This document shows positions 11,401-22,429 of a stretch of DNA of 64,000 bases, piece by piece. The notes below the pieces were generated by a model that worked only from the letters and a program-made list of their open reading frames with translations, searched no databases and was not told the DNA's origin. The position numbers and the translations under genes are program-made. The stretch comes from Deroplatys truncata (lineage: Eukaryota; Arthropoda; Insecta; Mantodea; Mantidae): the NCBI GenBank assembly GCA_030765065.1, contig CM060983.1, positions 46,374,067 through 46,438,066 of the forward strand, read 5' to 3'. Numbering within the stretch: position 1 is the first letter of the stretch; the number at the start of each line of letters is the position of its first letter.

Positions 11401-12739
11401 AAGTACAATTGTTTAATGTGATACATACACACTAACAATGTGTGTATTGTCACTTTTATTTTCCTTTAAACTTAATGTTACACTGGTAAAATCATACGTG
11501 TTGTCAGCCCAAATAATCAACAGGCTTAACTTGTTTTGCAGTCACTATTATTCAGTTCTGTGTCTTGAGTTAGGCCAGATAGAAACCTATACCACTGCTC
11601 CTAGATAATTCAACAGTCAATACTGCAACTCTAATATGAAGCACACTATCTTAAGAACTATTTTTAATATTCTGACAAATTTATTACTCATGACTCCTTT
11701 TATTACAATGTTTCAGGGATATAAATGAAATACTTTTTGATTACTATAAAAGACAATGCAGAAAACCAGTTGTATATTAAGTTGTTGCTTTTATTGATAC
11801 TGTGAAAATAAATGACATCTTGTTGTGGGTTTAAAGAAGAGTAAAGACTAAGGTTCAGATCAGAGGTGAACAGATGGCTGTTATGAGAGATACATTTTTT
11901 TAAATATTGCGTGAAATTTACAGTAACATCATAAAATATGAAAGACTTTTCAAATCCTGAAGTTCGCATTGAAGTTATAATGACTGTAAGATGTTTGATA
12001 TTTTTCATTTTTTGAAGTATCGCCACATGAGTATTAATAACTGAATTAAAACATAAAATAAAGTGTCATAGTGCAGCTTTTTAAATGTTAAAATAAGCAG
12101 TTTTAAAATAAGTATCTTATTTTGAGTGTGAAACATAGAGCAGACCATCGTTACCTCTAATAATAAATCTACAAGCCTCTAAAGGTTCAAACTAGTGCTT
12201 AGCAAAATATTTAAGTGGTTATAAAATTAGGCATTGAAACTTAATATCTATTTGTTCTCAAATTTGTAAATGTAATTTCCATACATCATATTATAATCCA
12301 CATTGAACCTTTTTTTTGGCTTGGGTTACTAAATTGCATAATCTTGGTATTCAGTTCTATCAATTTGTATCTATAAATCAACTTGATTTAATTTTATGCT
12401 GACATTTAGTAAAAAAATTTCCTGAAAGCTATTACTTGTTGATTTGAGGATAAAGTGAAATTTCAAAAGTACTCTAAATTTAGTTATATATAAAAAGTTC
12501 TAAAAATGAAGTTTCAGAATTCAACTATGTGTTATTAAATATGAAGGTATTAGTTTGTGATTATAAAACAAATCAATAATCAGTTGTTTGTAGAATACAG
12601 TTGTAATTATAAGAAATTATACATTTGCTAAAGTTACATGAAACTTTAATTGCATTACTTTATAATGAACTTCAGTAATATTATAAAAACTTCTGCAATT
12701 GAATTATCTAGGAACAATAATCTGAAGCAAGTATTGTTT
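11401..12739. other. AT-rich interval without recognised features
   Basis: The 107-codon minus-strand frame at 11703-12026 is AT-driven and unmatched to any family I know. No splice sites or repeats were recognised. Confidence 0.4.
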
Positions 12740-12915
12740 ACAAAAAAAAATTTAATTGATGCTAAAGTGAATTTGTAAAATTTAATAGAAACCCAGCTCT
12801 ATAAGATAAATTGCATTTGTACACAACACCTGAGGTCTCACTCTATGGTGCTATGTTTTGTCCTCTTTTGAATAAGCTCTCTCCAGTTGCATGTGATCTT
12901 GTCACAGCTGCGTGT
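12740..12915 (+). repeat. ~165-bp direct repeat, unit 1
   Basis: Shared with 13672-13836. Both begin TTTAATTG-TGCTAAAGT, continue AAATTTAATAGAAACCCA, GATAAATT-CATTTGTAC and CTTGAGGTC-like steps, and end near CATGATCTGGTAG / CATGTGATCTTGT. The copies are diverged and ~930 bp apart. Confidence 0.65.
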
Positions 12916-13671
12916 TGAATTTTTCTAATAGATCTCTGGGATGTATTATTTATGTCTTTCCTCAAATACATCACATTAAAACTAAGTAATAAGTTTTATT
13001 CAATTTTCCTCTCTTCTAGAATGTAGGTATTCTTTTTTCTGGGGTTTTAGAATTAATGAAAAGTTTTGAAGTAATTATCCTAAAATAAACTGCAATAGCT
13101 TCATAGATATTTCAATAATTTTCTTGAATATACTATAATTATAAAATCATTCAACATCTCAAAGCCTTTGAATATATGCATTTCAATTTTATGCAAATTT
13201 TTTAATCTAAGCTATTGTAATCTGGATGCTTTTAGTGTAGTTCTCTTCAATTATATGGTTTTCATGGAATAAAGGTATAAAATAACTTAGTTTTGCACAA
13301 GTATAGTCTGGCAATTGAGAAACATTGAGAAACCTTAATTTGCAAATTTTTAAGTTGATTATATTGTATATAATTGATAAATTATATAAAATTCTAGTGC
13401 AGTCAGGATTGGGAGATGATTAATGAATCCTCCTCTACCAAAATCTGTGACAAGAACAAAATCACAAAATAAGTTTATATTTAAGTGAAATAATAGATCC
13501 TGAAAAGGTATTTTATGAACCATAGAAATTTTAAGTATTCATTTTTTGGTACTTATGTAGGTACCTATACATTCTATAATTATAATATGTAAGGAGATAC
13601 ATTTTTTGCAGTTTGATGATAATTTTATGTGCTCTTTTCCTTTGTAAGGTCCATATCAGTGAAATAAAATA

Positions 13672-13836
13672 TTTAATTGGTGCTAAAGTTAATTTATAAA
13701 ATTTAATAGAAACCCATCTCTATTAGATAAATTACATTTGTACTGAACACTTGAGGTCCCTCGATGTGGTCCCGTGTTCTTGTCCCCTTCTGCATAAGCT
13801 CTCACCAACTACTATACATGATCTGGTAGCATCTGT
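13672..13836 (+). repeat. ~165-bp direct repeat, unit 2
   Basis: Partner of 12740-12915 in the same orientation. It may be two insertions of one short repeat family or an old local duplication. There is no internal promoter box or coding sequence. Confidence 0.65.
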
Positions 13837-13839
13837 GAA

Positions 13840-15688
13840 ATGAAACAAATGCTATAAACCTGTACTTCTTGAGGGCATGCAAAGCTGAATAAATATTTCG
13901 TCTAGACCTGTCATTTTAGAACAAAAAGGCCTTATGGAATAGTAACTATATTAAAAATACATACAGGTTTGGAAACCTCTCAGTCACTATGTGAAATTAA
14001 TAAAAAAAACAAAAACAACAACAACAATAAGAATACTCTATGCAATTAAAAATTGGCATCGCAATATTTCATGCCATGTCAAAAATTTCTTCCAACTGAG
14101 AATTTAATAACAGAAACATAATAAACAATCTCCATTTCTATAAAAAAGAAAGCTTTATAATGCTTAATTAATTTAACTTTGATTCTATTTTTGCATCTAG
14201 CTATTGTTGAGACAAGAAAATCATTGTAAATTTTAGTTAGCATATATTGGGGAAACTATTTCCAACGTTTCACTTTGATAACTTAAAGATTGTATCATAA
14301 GGAGCTTTTTAAATGCTAAAAATCTCTAAAATATTACAACCAAGAAAAACACACCCAAAAATTTATTAAAAAACTGGCCTGTTTTCTTCTGCTTATATAT
14401 TCCATATTAAATAGTGTACATTTTTACTTAAATTACATAATTTAGAAAGTTATTAACATAGTGCAGCTAATTTTGTAAAAAGATTTATAGAAATTTTGGA
14501 AAAAAAATGTGAAAAATTTCAGAGAAACCCTGAATGTGCTACCATGTCCCTTGCTCAGGAATACTTAAGTCATCTTGTAACTCTCTCATTTTTACTCCAC
14601 CAACAAAAATATTTACATGAAAATGTTCTTAGAGAATTGGATATAATACTAAGTTAAAAAGCCTAAATTGTTATTTTTTATTATTTTTGACCAATTTTCA
14701 TCTATCAATTTTCACCCTTAAGATTTTTTTATAGCCAGAATTACCATGTTTAATTTAATACCTGTTTTTGTATCATGGTGCATATTTAATGATGTCATAC
14801 ATTTTTATAATGTTTGGATTTATTGTTAGATTGGATTCCATTTCATTCTGAATTTCTTTATCCTCTCGGTTATCATTCCTAGGTGGAGACACATGTGAAA
14901 CTATGGTTAACAATTTAAATAAGCAATATTTTTGCTTAATTGTATTTTAATTTGATCGTTTGGTTTGCGTACAAAATGTCTAACAGTGTCTGGGTATTGA
15001 AGGGAATACATCACTAAAAATCCTATTTTCTAAGGTTTTCATTGAATTTGGCTAAAATCTTAATCTTATGTAAATATTCTATCATTTTAAATTTCATTTC
15101 CACATCTCCATTAGTTTTCAAGCTATAAGTTTCAAAAATGAATTTTGTGATCCTATACAAAATGTTTTATATGATGGAGTTTTAAAAAGAATTCATGTTT
15201 TAAATATTCATGCCAATTATCTTATCATAGCACGCAAACCTGTCATCTTGTGCTAACTTTAGTTCTAAATATCATACTTTTTAAAATAATTATCATAAAT
15301 GTCTACATTTTTAAGTTTACTTTTGCTTTAAAAATCAAGATATCAAAAAGATTATGCAGTAGATAATGTGTATAATAGTTTTAGTTGTTGGAATGTACCT
15401 CAAAGTATTCAGAGGGTTTCAGTGGAAGTACCACTGCATGAGCATTTTGAATGAACTTAAGTGTTAAGAAAAGAAGAGTAGCCAACATTTCAAAATTTAA
15501 AATTAATAGAACATTGATTAAAATTTGTTTTAGCTTATAGAATTAAAAGTTAAGCACTCACATTATCAAAAGTGAAAATGAATTTTGAAATTATAGGCAT
15601 AAAAAGTTGAAGTATTTAAAAATTCAAACCAATAACAAAGAATATCTTGGAAATGATTAACGCCACAAAAAGGTTTATTTGACAAAAG
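13840..15688. other. AT-rich interval without recognised features
   Basis: Only homopolymer-rich sequence and an AAC/AAT simple run near 14010 are seen. The segment 12916-13671 is similar. Confidence 0.4.
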
Positions 15689-15689
15689 T

Positions 15690-16003
15690 TATGTGCTTTA
15701 ATATCTACATTTTTTATGAAATAATATTTTGTCTATCTCTTAAGGTTTATCAATTATACAAACGTCATGAAGAGTACTTCACAAGCTATTCCCGGAAAAT
15801 GCAATATATACATTTTATTTCTCATGTATATAACTTAAATATATGGTGTTTTAATCAAAATCGTTAGATCCATTTTTTGAAAATAAAAAATAACGAACAT
15901 TCCTCCATGTAAAGGATAGTTTTAAGCGGAGGGATTTCCTTGAAAAATCAGGTTCTTAGAAGATCCCGAACTTAGGTAAATACCAAATTGGTTTTCACCA
16001 TTG
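15690..16003 (-). repeat. R850 internal fragment, minus strand
   Basis: The reverse complement follows R850 from CAATTTGGTATTTACC through TTTACATGGA, GATTTTGATTAAAA, TGTATAT and GATAGACAAAAT. It is broken on the 5' side by mariner sequence, and stands head-to-head with the plus-strand copy at 16258. Confidence 0.7.
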
Positions 16004-16004
16004 C

Positions 16005-16190
16005 AACAACACGTGTGTGAGAGCGAGCATTGTGGTGATGGAAGATGACTTTGTTCTTTGTCAAATCCATCCTTTTCTGGTGTATTTTGGTGTTCAGTTG
16101 CTTCAGTAACAGACTTTTCAGGTGGAAGGTATTAATTAATTAGCAGTACACTCTTGGCAATGCAGATCTTCCCGCCGATTTCACACTTTA
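16005..16190 (-). mobile_element. mariner transposase fragment
   Basis: The minus strand reads QLNTKIHQKRMDLTKNKVIF then HHHNARSHTRVVAM, corresponding to the second catalytic segment (HHDNARPH) of mariner DD34D transposases. Only this internal piece is present, wedged between two R850 copies. Confidence 0.65.
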
Positions 16191-16257
16191 CCTTCTTTGT
16201 AATGAAGAATCGTGATGCTTCCATTGCTTAGACTACTGTTTTGTTTCGAGTGTGTTG

Positions 16258-17137
16258 TAGCGCATCTATTTTTACTTTCCCTACTACGTATAGTAAGTAG
16301 GGGAAGTATTGTATTCCACCCAAAAATTCGATACCGAGATTTCACCGGAAATATATGCTTTGAGGCACCCTGAATCCAAAAAAAGCATTTTTGGAAACAT
16401 GTCCGTGTGTGAGTGTCTGTGTCTGTGAACAGCATAACTCAGAAACGAACAGTCGGATAAACACCAAACTTGGTATTTAGGTTCAGTATCTTCCAGAGAT
16501 TGGACACGAAGGTTTTCAAGAAAATCCCTTCAACCCAGACTACCCTTTATATGGAACATTTTTCGAAAATTTTAATTTTCTCAAAACTCGCTGTACGATT
16601 TTGATTAAAATATCATATGTTTAAGATATTTTCATGACAAATGAAATGTATATCTCGAATTTTCTGGGAATGTCTCCAAAAGTAGTCTTCGTTGTGAACG
16701 ACTTTTGCATAACTGGTAAACCATAAGAGATAGACAAAATTTTACTACACAAAAAAATGTAGATCGCGTTAAAATACACAATTTATGTCATATACAATTT
16801 TTTGTTGAGTTAACCATTTTCGAGATATTGCTTGTTATTCCCTTAAATTTGCCAATAATACTTTTTCTCAAATGGGAATTCGTTATTCATTTTTTTTTGT
16901 CCTGGTAATGCAAAGAGAATGGAATACTCCACATAGCAACCAGCTCTTAAAATACTCGACTATCCCTTAAAGCCTACCAATTCCCCTTGCATCTACAAGA
17001 AAATTAGCAGTAAGATTAACATCTCGATATCTCGATTAACATGAAGCATATGGAGAATAGGAAGCGTTTGTAAAAATAGTTTGTACAAGAGTAGAGAAAG
17101 TCATGTGATGTAACACATCAGATTTTTAATGATTTGT
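16258..17137 (+). repeat. R850 copy, near complete
   Basis: It starts TTTTTACTTTCCCTACTACG, with the left-end palindrome-like CTACTACGTATAGTAAGTAG. It ends GTAGAGAAAGTCATGTGATG then ACACATCAG and ATTTTTA. The same ATTTTTA lies just before the left end, so it may be a short target duplication or a preferred site. It is among the youngest-looking copies. Confidence 0.85.
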
Positions 17138-17164
17138 TACAAATGGACGCATAAAGTTGGTGGA

Positions 17165-17360
17165 ACCTCTCTGAAAACGAGTCAAACTTTGCTCATGTTT
17201 TTCTTATCCAACTCTGCTCTTAAAATATGAAACACATGTTTTCTTGAAATGTTGGACACTTCGCCGTTCCTGCAGAATCATATCGTGTACTTTATTAATT
17301 ATTATGATTTCTGTTTTCGTGGCGGAGTTTTTAAAACATGAATTTTCATTTGTCGTTTGC
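17165..17360 (-). mobile_element. mariner N-terminal fragment
   Basis: The minus strand shows VHDMILQERRV-like and HVFHILRAELDKKNMS-like stretches, matching the helix-turn-helix region of mariner transposases (VHxILHxxLxMKK). It is short and frame-broken, and no terminal repeats were found. Confidence 0.5.
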
Positions 17361-17562
17361 GAAGAGGGTGGCGCTGGCAAGGTGAAATGTGTCGTGTATA
17401 AGGATGCTTTTTCTATAGGCGAGTCATGGCGTTAGAAATGACATACTGAATATACCAAATTGTAAGATATTTCTACAAATCTACAGTTGCGCCAAACGCA
17501 ACCCAGCTTCTACATTGATGCAGGAAATTACGTTGACAAACGTCGTTGCATCAAGTTTGTCT

Positions 17563-18432
17563 CAGGGGCGTAGCGTCAATGGATGTGGTGGGATCATTGC
17601 TTCCCCTTTTAGGTAATTCTCAATAAAACATTTTACTATGTGGCATGTTTATTAAGTGACAACTGAATGCAAGTGGATAAACGTATTCTTTTTATTTCAC
17701 ATTGTGTGTTTATATAACATCTTGACACTGAGTTTGAACGCACGCACTCTCTGAGGTGTTAGCTCCCAGTTTTCCTATCGCTCAGTGGTCAGTGATAGCC
17801 TGATGTGGGGAAGTGTTTTACAGTGGTGAACAGTTAATATTAATTCACAAAGTTTTGATGTTTGTGGGAAAACAGATATCAGCATTAGGTTTTGCATGCA
17901 CTGGTATAAATCAAACACAATATTTATCAACATATCTGTATCAGAATCGATTCCATAAGTTCACTTTCCAACACAAAATCAAAGAAAGCTCCGTAATTCG
18001 CTTTTAAACATGAAAGCGCCCTTTCTGTGAATGATATTTTATGATCATTAAAGCATTTTGAATCGAGAAGGGTAAAAAAAAAAATCAAAGTTTTGTTTCC
18101 TCCGAAAATCGTTCAGAAACGTTGCAGTGTACTGCACCAGTGATCTCATTATACAGCCATCTATAGAAATGTTTTCTTTTTTCCCCTTTCATTCAGTTAC
18201 TACAGTCCACACTGAGCTTTCAGAATGGTGTTATCGACTTATTTACAATGAAATACCGAAGAATTGAGCTGCATTACAAAAAGTGAGGTAAGATTTTTAA
18301 CATAGCAAACTTTTACTTACTGAAAAATTTGTCACGTTTATTATTCACGTAAAAACGTTTCGTAAGCTTTATTTAACTTTGGAAACATCTATAAATTGCT
18401 TCCCTAAAATCGAAAGTCAAGCTACGCCACTG
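17563..18432. mobile_element. Non-autonomous hAT element with target-site duplication
   Basis: The ends CAGGGGCGTAGC and GCTACGCCACTG are inverted copies of a hAT-type terminus. TTTGTCTC precedes the left end (17556-17563, its last base shared with the TIR) and follows the right end (18433-18440). This fits the 8-bp (7-8) target duplication expected of hAT. No transposase remains in the ~870 bp. Confidence 0.75.
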
Positions 18433-18582
18433 TTTGTCTCTAAGTTAAAAGTAGAGTTCTATACACCTAACTACATATTTTACTACAATTTATTTAATTG
18501 TTTGCTCTTCGAGTATAGATCCCGCTTTTTCGTTTTGAAACTATGTAATCTCTATGGTAGTACCTACGTGGTACAGAAAGTA

Positions 18583-18690
18583 AAAATGCTATTCTTTGAT
18601 TTCAGTAAGCCTCAAAGCGCGTATTTTCAGTGAAATCTCAATATCGAATTTTTGGGTGGAATACAATACTTCTTTTTACTTGCTATGAGT
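18583..18690 (-). repeat. R850 left-end fragment, interrupted by a hAT
   Basis: The reverse complement of the R850 left end is seen as GTGAAATCTCAATATCGAAT then GGGTGGAATACAATACTTC. It continues after the hAT at 19979-19999 as AGTAGAGAAAGTAAAAA, so the hAT landed in the left-end palindrome of an R850 copy. Confidence 0.7.
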
Positions 18691-19768
18691 CAGTGGCGCA
18701 GCGTAAGGGTAGACTTTGAGACTGAGTCTACCTAAATAAATTGCCAAGAAACTAAGTAAATTTTTAAACATATAAATAAAGACAGCTTCAAACAAGTGAT
18801 GAAAAACTAATTAATACAATAACCTTCATCACTCCTTACCCCAACGCCCCAACCCCTACTGCTAAATGTCAGATTGTAGTGCGGCTTTCTTAGGAGCTTC
18901 GAAATCTTATGATGCGGCAGCAAAGTCGAGTGGAGACTGGGATGGCTGAGCAAGTGCAAGTCTCATCAAGAGTGGACTTATATAGCTTTTCCCACTAAAT
19001 TTTGACCTCTCGTTGTAGGAAGACTTGCCTATATTTTGTTGTGTATTAAGGGCACAAAGGCAGCAGCAGAGACTTAGCACGTTTAATGAGGTGTTTAGGC
19101 TCTGTGTACCTGCCCTCTCCAAAGTCCGGAAACAAGGGGTTGGAGACAAGAGTAGGCCAGGGGAGTGTAACATAAACATTTCATTCCTCACTTATTGGTG
19201 AACCAGCATTATGTGCGTGCAACCGTGCAATGCAGTACAGTGTTAATTTTACGTAAACCTGTGTATTGTTTTCATTGTGCATGTTTTATTTATGATTTTA
19301 TAAATATGACAATTCCGTCGATTTAGTGGATCAGTTTTCTTATGAGAAAAAGTGTGAACTTAAAGGCAAAAGACCAATTGTCTTCCAGGATAAGAACCAA
19401 AAACGGACATCCTGGCACAGTAAATTTAATTGGTTAACTGGCAGTTACATTCATAACAAAGTGTGCTGCTTCGCATGTTTGCTTTTTGGCGGGGAAAAGG
19501 AATGGAGTGTTGAAGGAATATCAAATATTAAAAACATTGAAACAAAAGCTTGCAATAAAAAACGCCGACTGGAGCTTATATACAAGAAAATCTGAGTACC
19601 CACAGTGTTTTCATGATTTACAATCATACAGTGGTTTGTAGGCATTTTGTAAAGTTACAACTAACGCTATATTTTTATAATTTAGTTTAGTTTAAAATGC
19701 ATGTTCAGTAGATTTCGGCAATTAATAGTAATGCTAATGACTACTAAAGCAACGACAACAACAACAAC

Positions 19769-19825
<57 letters not shown>

Positions 19826-19971
19826 CAACAATAATCGAATCGTAATAGAGAATTCACACTATTTTATGAAACACTAACGTATGGGAATTTGTGGATCATT
19901 TAAAAAATTCTAAATTCAATTTTTAAAATCTAATACCTATACCCAGAACACAGTATCAAGCTACGCCACTG
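18691..19971 (+). mobile_element. hAT transposon remnant with TTF-type zinc-finger coding sequence
   Basis: Ends CAGTGGCGCAGCG and GCTACGCCACTG form the terminal repeats. Flanks CTATGAGT (18683-18690) and CTAGAGT (from 19972) look like an 8-bp target duplication with one base lost. Internally, 19326-19595 encodes FSYEKKCELKGKRPIVFQ, WHSKFNWLTGSYIHNKV and CCFACLLFGGEKEW, matching the TTF-type zinc finger at the N-terminus of ZMYM-like hAT transposases. The DDE region is absent. A trinucleotide microsatellite lies near the right end. Confidence 0.8.
19766..19831 (+). repeat. (AAT/AAC)n microsatellite
   Basis: Continuous TAA units flanked by CAA units inside the hAT at 18691-19971. Confidence 0.95.
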
Positions 19972-20035
19972 CTAGAGTAGTAGAGAAAGTAAAAAATTTC
20001 GAGCATGCATCTGAATATATGCTCGAAGGTAAAAA

Positions 20036-20326
20036 GTCGTCCTCCGTGGTGTAGTGGTTACCACTAGTTCCCGAGGTCGCGGGTTCAAACCCGGCGGAGG
20101 GCGATGGATTTTTTCGGGCGTAAAAATCCTTAGCATGGCTTCCTTCGGAAGAGAAGTAAAGCCGGTGGTCCCGTGTCGTAGATTTACGGTACGTAAAAGA
20201 ACCTCAAGCCTGATAAAGAGGCCTCTGAGCTAAATTACCGGTGTTTCACGCCCAATATAGAATGGGACGCTAAGGACCATAGCAGTTAAAGAGCGTCCAT
20301 AAATAAAACTCAATTTAATTTAATTT
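20036..20326 (+). mobile_element. SINE family A (tRNA-derived), full length with perfect TSD
   Basis: The tRNA-like head has an A box TGGTGTAGTGG and a B box GGGTTCAAACCC. The body contains GGATTTTTTCGGGCGTAAAA, CTTAGCATGGCTTCCTTCGG and CCATAAATAAAACTC, and the tail is (AATTT)n. It is flanked by an 11-bp direct repeat GAAGGTAAAAA at 20025-20035 and 20327-20337, the mark of LINE-mediated insertion. Its intact head and CpG content suggest the youngest of the three family A copies. Confidence 0.93.
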
Positions 20327-20439
20327 GAAGGTAAAAATGGAAAGAAACATATGACTGGTAATGTACTACATGAAAGATGAATAGCGCATAATGTGAACAT
20401 AAAATATAAATATTATCAATCTTCACTACAGAAAGCTGT

Positions 20440-21043
20440 TAGTGCTAGTGTTTGAGTTCACGGCTTAGGGCGTGGTATCCTCAGCTCTTGCCACAACGTT
20501 CACAAACACAGTCAGTGTCTGGATGATGGATTTTTTTAATTTTACACAGCTTATAGTGGAAACTATCTACTGCAGAACATTTACCAGATGTCTCATCTCG
20601 TAGTCTCTTTCCTTCCAGTCGTCGTAGATGATAGCTTCAATGGAGCAGAATTCGCTCCATATGTCTCTTTTTACATGTAGTTTTTACACAAATTCACATA
20701 ACCCGGTGTAGATGGCAGCTCTGAATGAATCTGTAAACATTTCACGTGTTAAGTCATATACAAGGTTTTTATGGTGTGTATTTTGAAACACATAGTTTTT
20801 TTTTCTTCTTTAAAAGGTTGCTTTCAGTTCTTCCAGTTTCAGTTTTAGATGATGCCTGACATTTTCCAAACCATATGTAACCGTAGGTGAGAGTCTCAGC
20901 TCGAGAACTTTTAAGGCTGTTTTGATAAATATTTTATTCAGATTCTTGGTGTCGTTTATAGCTTCTAGATTCTATCATTGATGTGAATGCTGAGGATGGT
21001 ACCTATAGTCTGTAATGTGATTCCTAGATACTTGGAGCTCGAA

Positions 21044-21092
<49 letters not shown>

Positions 21093-21560
21093 TAATTGCT
21101 CCTTCCGGGATGATCTCTGTGATATCAGCTGTGGCAATTATAAATAGTAATGGAATTAATGGGTCCTCTTGTAAAACTCGTGGTTCGTTGAATAGGGTTA
21201 GATTTTGTAATTCCATAATTAGTTTCTACACAGTTTCAGGTAAGTATATTCTAGATGGGTTGTTATATGTGTGTATTTACTCTCATTTGTTTGTTTATTT
21301 AGCTTCGCTATGAGGATCATTCTGCTGATAGAGTCAAAGGCCTTCGAGAAGTCGATAATTTATATGATATATAGCTTGCCCCTTGGGATTACTATGGATG
21401 TCTCGATATCCTCTTGCAAACATTTGATGGCCTGTGTGATGATTTTACCTTTCCTGTATCCAAATTGGGCTTGTGGTAGATTGGTACCTATCTACTTCAC
21501 TGATCAGGGTTGGCACAGTATCTTTGTTAGTTTCTTGAGCAGGGTGCATTAAGTGACATC
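20440..21560 (-). mobile_element. Non-LTR retrotransposon fragment (reverse transcriptase and C-terminus)
   Basis: On the minus strand, motifs appear in order: AQFGYRKGK and IDFSKAFDSISRM (RT core) near 21330-21480; VLQEDPLIPLLFIIATADIT (RT, normally GxLQGDPLSPLLF) near 21110-21200; YLGITLQ near 21030; then TALKVLELRLSPTVTYGLE and LEELKATF, the C-terminal region typical of arthropod LINEs, near 20810-20920. A (CA)n microsatellite splits the RT region, and stops are present. The clade is not assigned. Confidence 0.8.
21043..21090 (+). repeat. (CA)n microsatellite
   Basis: About 23 CA units, ending in TACATA, inside the LINE fragment. Confidence 0.95.
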
Positions 21561-22170
21561 ACATGGCAAGAGACTGCAGGCGCTTGGGTCCTCGGTGCTT
21601 CCTTGTCATGTCATTTTGATTGTGGATTTCCTCCAATTATTTGCTATCTTCGATTGTTCAATATGTGATGTACTACAATATGAAAAAGTATATTAACAAA
21701 GGCCCTAATCTAAACAATTTTAAAATATTTTAAATGGTATTGAAACTTTTCATTCTTCTTTGTGTATAGATTCAACTAAATAGATGACATTACATTCAAT
21801 TTTGAATCAATATGTAAGGATTTACAGGTTGTACCATACCTTGCAGACGGATCTGCGCCTGCCTCCTCTGCAGTGCGACAATACCATTTTCCTGTACAAA
21901 TATTGTTGATAGAGATGCAATAGTAATAATAATAATTAATGTGCATAAAATACAATTAACAATAAGATAATAATAATGAAGATAATGATATCCTAGGGAA
22001 CGTAGAGAATTTTGAAATAGTAAAGGATTATAAAAACACTTTAAAGGGATATTTCACTGGCGGAAAGTTACAACCCTGCAAGTAAGCACGTGGTGTGTAT
22101 CAAATCCACATCAAATCAAAGGTTGAAATCGAGTATAGTTAATAAGTGATCTTTTTAATACTTGAGAGAA
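21561..22170 (+). promoter_or_regulatory. Upstream region of ATP23
   Basis: This is the 610 bp between the LINE fragment and the ATP23 start codon. An in-frame TAA at 22156-22158 closes the frame upstream, so ATG 22171 is the only in-frame start. A TTG three codons earlier is not needed. It contains AAT-rich simple sequence near 21920-21990. No TATA box or initiator could be assigned with confidence. Confidence 0.4.
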
Positions 22171-22429
22171 ATGGTTTATTCCGGTAGTTGTTCTGAAAAT
22201 TCAAAAGAAAACATTCCCGGAAGTTCAAACAAAAATAGTGATGTAAGAAATTTGGAAGAAGAAAATGCCGAACCTAAACAACCCAAGAAGTGGGGTTATG
22301 ATTTGTATCCTGAAAGGAAAGGTGGAAAGTATAGCCCTAGTTGGAGAGATGTAATATTTAAAGGAGAAGGAAAGGAAACATACGATAAAATAAAATGCGA
22401 ACGGAATGTGTACAAATGTGTTAAAGATA
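22171..22429 (+). CDS. ATP23: ATP23 exon 1
   Basis: Start codon ATG to KCVKD plus one base, 86 codons and phase 1, ending at donor GTAAGT (22430). It holds the variable polar N-terminus and the conserved KKWGYDLYPER and DKIKCERNVYKCV blocks. Confidence 0.93.

Noticed and set aside
11703-12026. 107-codon minus-strand frame
   Set aside because: Composition is what AT-rich DNA gives by chance; no motif, splice site or repeat context.
20965-21313. Frames running through the CA microsatellite on both strands
   Set aside because: Dinucleotide repeats keep frames open; the real signal is the LINE RT on the minus strand.
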